A stretch of 64,000 nt of DNA. It comes from an uncultured Clostridia bacterium. GTDB taxonomy: Bacteria; Bacillota; Clostridia; Oscillospirales; Ruminococcaceae. Location of the stretch: contig CANQVE010000005.1 of assembly GCA_947627205.1 (NCBI GenBank), positions 1 to 64,000 on the forward strand. Direction: 5' to 3'. Positions 61,985 to 64,000 of the stretch are shown piece by piece. The position numbers were made by a program, and so were the translations under genes. Numbering within the stretch: position 1 is the first letter of the stretch; every line of letters begins with the position of its first letter. The notes beneath the pieces were generated by a model. The model saw only the letters and a program-made list of their open reading frames with translations, had not been told where the DNA came from and did no database searches.

Positions 61985-63517
61985 ATGAAACAAATCAACA
62001 ATATCAAAGATTATCTTAAATTTATCGAACAAAGACATGCAAATAATTCATTGTTCTTTAGAGGACAGCTTGAAAAATTTGATGGTTTTCCACCAACAAT
62101 TGCAAGAGATTCGGAATTTATTGCGCATGAAAATGAAATGATTCAAGAAACTCTTCAAAAAAAGTACGATGAATTCAATAACCTTGATACGCCATTAAAA
62201 AAGCTTGCAAAGATGCAGCATTATGGCATTCCGACTCGTTTGGTCGATTTAACGACAGATGCTTTAGTTGCTCTTTATTTTGCTGTAGAAAATGTTGAAG
62301 ATAAATCCCCGGGAAATATCTATATTTTTGACGAGAAAGGCTATTCCATAAATAGCAGAGAGGCAAATCTTTTATCCCTTATCCCGTTTATAGCAGACCG
62401 TGATTTAAATAACGTTGTATTAGAATACCGTAAACAATACAATGAAATCATTACATTAAATGAAGTTTTGAATATTATTGGTAAGCCCATTTTCATAAAT
62501 TATTCAGTAGAACTTGAAGATTCAAATCCCAGACTTCTAAATCAATTAGGTACATTTTTGATTTGCACAAACAAGTTTGTTGACGGTAAGATTACTGATG
62601 AGTTAATGTCATTGGAAAAGTTTTGTCCTGTTGAGGTTATTCGCATACCTTTTGAATATAAAAAAGAAATAAAACAAAGACTTGATTTGGATTATGATAT
62701 TAATTCTTCTAAAGAATATCCAGAACTAAATAATTTTGCCGATTACATAAAAAATAAATATAAGACTTCTTTGCCGGTTGATGTTTCGTATAGTATTGTT
62801 AATATTAAAGATGTTTCAATAGCAACGGCAAAGCGTAAATCAATAACCGTAGAATTACACGATCAATCTGAGATAGATGGAATTAAAAATCTTGTAATGG
62901 GAATTATGAACGAATACAAAAATGATACAGATGTTATATGGATGTATGTTGCTAGGAATACTGATGACCTTATTGCATGTAATTGGTTTTTAATTTGTCA
63001 ATGGATAAATCCTCATTTAAATAAAAAATACAGACCAACAACTTTAGGACAATTTGAATCCGGATATTATTGGGTTTTTAGCAAATCATACAGTATTGAT
63101 TCAGATGTAATGCAGCTTTCTTTTGAAAACGATGATAAAACCTTGCTTTTATCTCATAAAGAAATTTGGAACGACTTCCTTAAGGTTTATTTAATTCTTA
63201 AAAAATCGTTAAATGAATTTGGATGGGATAGATTTGCTCAAGAATTGAATTCAAGGAAAAGTGAAATTTCCAAGTTATACAAGAAACTTCAAAATTTTGG
63301 ACTTTCGCACAACAAAGATTTTGATGATTTCTTATATGAGTTTACTGATTGTATAAATGAAATTGATAACTTACATTATATTCTTGATAATACTTCTATT
63401 CAAATTTCAGGTAAACAGTTCTTGGTTGAAAAAACTTTTCATAGAAGCGATAAAAAAATTAGTAAAATATGCACAGAGATATCCCAATGGGAAAATACGC
63501 TACAAATTGATGAATAA
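61985..63517 (+). CDS. FRG-domain protein
   Basis: A 510-residue protein. The N-terminal FRG domain has SLFFRGQ (residues 22-28), then KMQHYGIPTRLVDLTTDALVALYFAVE (about 75-103, here split by family wording) and RLLNQLGTFLI (about 182-192), the standard FRG pattern. The C-terminal 240 residues are a separate, unrecognised, mostly helical domain. FRG domains are biochemically uncharacterised but recur in defence and toxin neighbourhoods. The start follows a strong GGGGGATTTAA site. It is the last gene of the AT-rich cassette. Confidence 0.85.
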   Translation: MKQINNIKDYLKFIEQRHANNSLFFRGQLEKFDGFPPTIARDSEFIAHENEMIQETLQKKYDEFNNLDTPLKKLAKMQHYGIPTRLVDLTTDALVALYFAVENVEDKSPGNIYIFDEKGYSINSREANLLSLIPFIADRDLNNVVLEYRKQYNEIITLNEVLNIIGKPIFINYSVELEDSNPRLLNQLGTFLICTNKFVDGKITDELMSLEKFCPVEVIRIPFEYKKEIKQRLDLDYDINSSKEYPELNNFADYIKNKYKTSLPVDVSYSIVNIKDVSIATAKRKSITVELHDQSEIDGIKNLVMGIMNEYKNDTDVIWMYVARNTDDLIACNWFLICQWINPHLNKKYRPTTLGQFESGYYWVFSKSYSIDSDVMQLSFENDDKTLLLSHKEIWNDFLKVYLILKKSLNEFGWDRFAQELNSRKSEISKLYKKLQNFGLSHNKDFDDFLYEFTDCINEIDNLHYILDNTSIQISGKQFLVEKTFHRSDKKISKICTEISQWENTLQIDE

Positions 63518-64000
63518 TTTTGGCGAACTTCTGTCGCTATCTGAACCCGTGAGCGCGATTTATAATTTCATATCAATGTAATTTAATTGTATATTTTGAG
63601 CGTTTCACAATTGGAATTATACAGTGTAACATTCACACAGTTTCAGTATGTGATGTTGACCAATCTCGAACAATGGATATAATTCAATCATAGAGGACGG
63701 ATCAAAAAATCTTTTTTGTAAAGGTTAGGCAACTTAGAAGTAAGAGGTTAGAAATAAGAGGTAAGAATTTATACCGAACGGTTGTTCGCCGAGTTCTTAC
63801 CTCTTACTTCTTATTTCTTACTTCTAAAAGCGCAAAACCGTAAAAATGCGCACTTCCCGAAAAGCGGTTTTGGTATATTGGGTAGAAAAATCTTTTTTGT
63901 AAAGGTCAGACAGCAGGACAAGCAGCGTTTTCCACCATAGGCGGATAATGCGGGCAGGCACAAAGCCTAGCCGCAGTACTGTTTCCTAGTATATGTGGCT
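63518..64000. repeat. Right boundary of the AT-rich island and repeats
   Basis: From about 63520, base composition rises abruptly (ctgtcgctatctgaacccgt and on), with a 23-codon fragment ending FISM but no gene. At 63728-63840 a copy of the 17.7-kb heptamer block recurs. The window ends in similar repeat DNA (cttttttgtaaaggt occurs at both about 63710 and 63892). Confidence 0.6.

Overview
The window reads as a chromosome segment of an anaerobic gut-type Firmicute, most likely class Clostridia, order Eubacteriales (Oscillospiraceae/Ruminococcaceae-like). The reasons are the SCIFF ranthipeptide with its radical SAM maturase, purine-rich ribosome binding sites, nearly uniform TTGACA-17 bp-TATAAT promoters, many Cys-lipobox lipoproteins with Ser-rich linkers, and house-keeping genes of clostridial type. 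The species cannot be named from the sequence alone.

Layout. 0-1.4 kb: non-coding mosaic of palindromic repeats. 1.4-13.2 kb: a LacI-type regulator, rpsO-pnp with structured leaders, a lone PilT-type ATPase, an FAD-dependent oxidoreductase, trmB plus a lysophospholipase-like hydrolase, and a two-gene SufC/SufB-like Fe-S scaffold pair. 13.2-18.9 kb: repeats, an Lhr-like helicase, a tRNA array (Gly, Arg, His, Gln) and a MORN-repeat protein. 19-32 kb: DUF1015-rimI, a MacB-like ABC exporter, MIF-like tautomerase, flavin reductase, ung, the SCIFF system, a DUF4236 protein and an HtrA-type protease. 32.2-57.4 kb: an Amt-PII fusion, a methionyl-tRNA-synthetase-like protein, an amino acid symporter, a GntR/ABC operon, and seven lipoproteins (leucine-rich repeat, BspA-like, transglutaminase-like, CotH-like, cysteine-peptidase-like). 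Two of the lipoproteins lie between arms of a perfect 197-bp inverted repeat. 57.5-63.6 kb: a promoter, two 160-bp tRNA-Leu-derived tandem repeats, the intact tRNA-Leu, a broken serine recombinase, and then a strikingly AT-rich island.

The AT-rich island (about 58.1-63.55 kb) is the best candidate for an undescribed system. It encodes, in one direction, a 56-residue protein, an OLD-like AAA ATPase with a C-terminal TOPRIM-like region, an ADP-ribosyltransferase with the R/ST(T)/ExE signature, and an FRG-domain protein. Its position next to a tRNA and a recombinase remnant, its base composition, and the sensor-ATPase plus NAD-dependent-toxin content suggest a defence or conflict cassette. No function is shown directly by the sequence.

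The intergenic DNA is unusually rich in repeats: (i) GC-rich palindromic modules, (ii) a degenerate AGAGGTA/AGAGGTT/AGAGGCT heptamer family that in several places forms the terminator hairpins between genes, and (iii) a roughly 200-bp element with AGATTGTT...AACAATCT symmetry flanked by GTACAGT-like repeats. Several house-keeping genes also carry structured leaders (rpsO, pnp, amt), and one LRR lipoprotein gene lies behind a promoter, a folded RNA of about 155 nt and a terminator.
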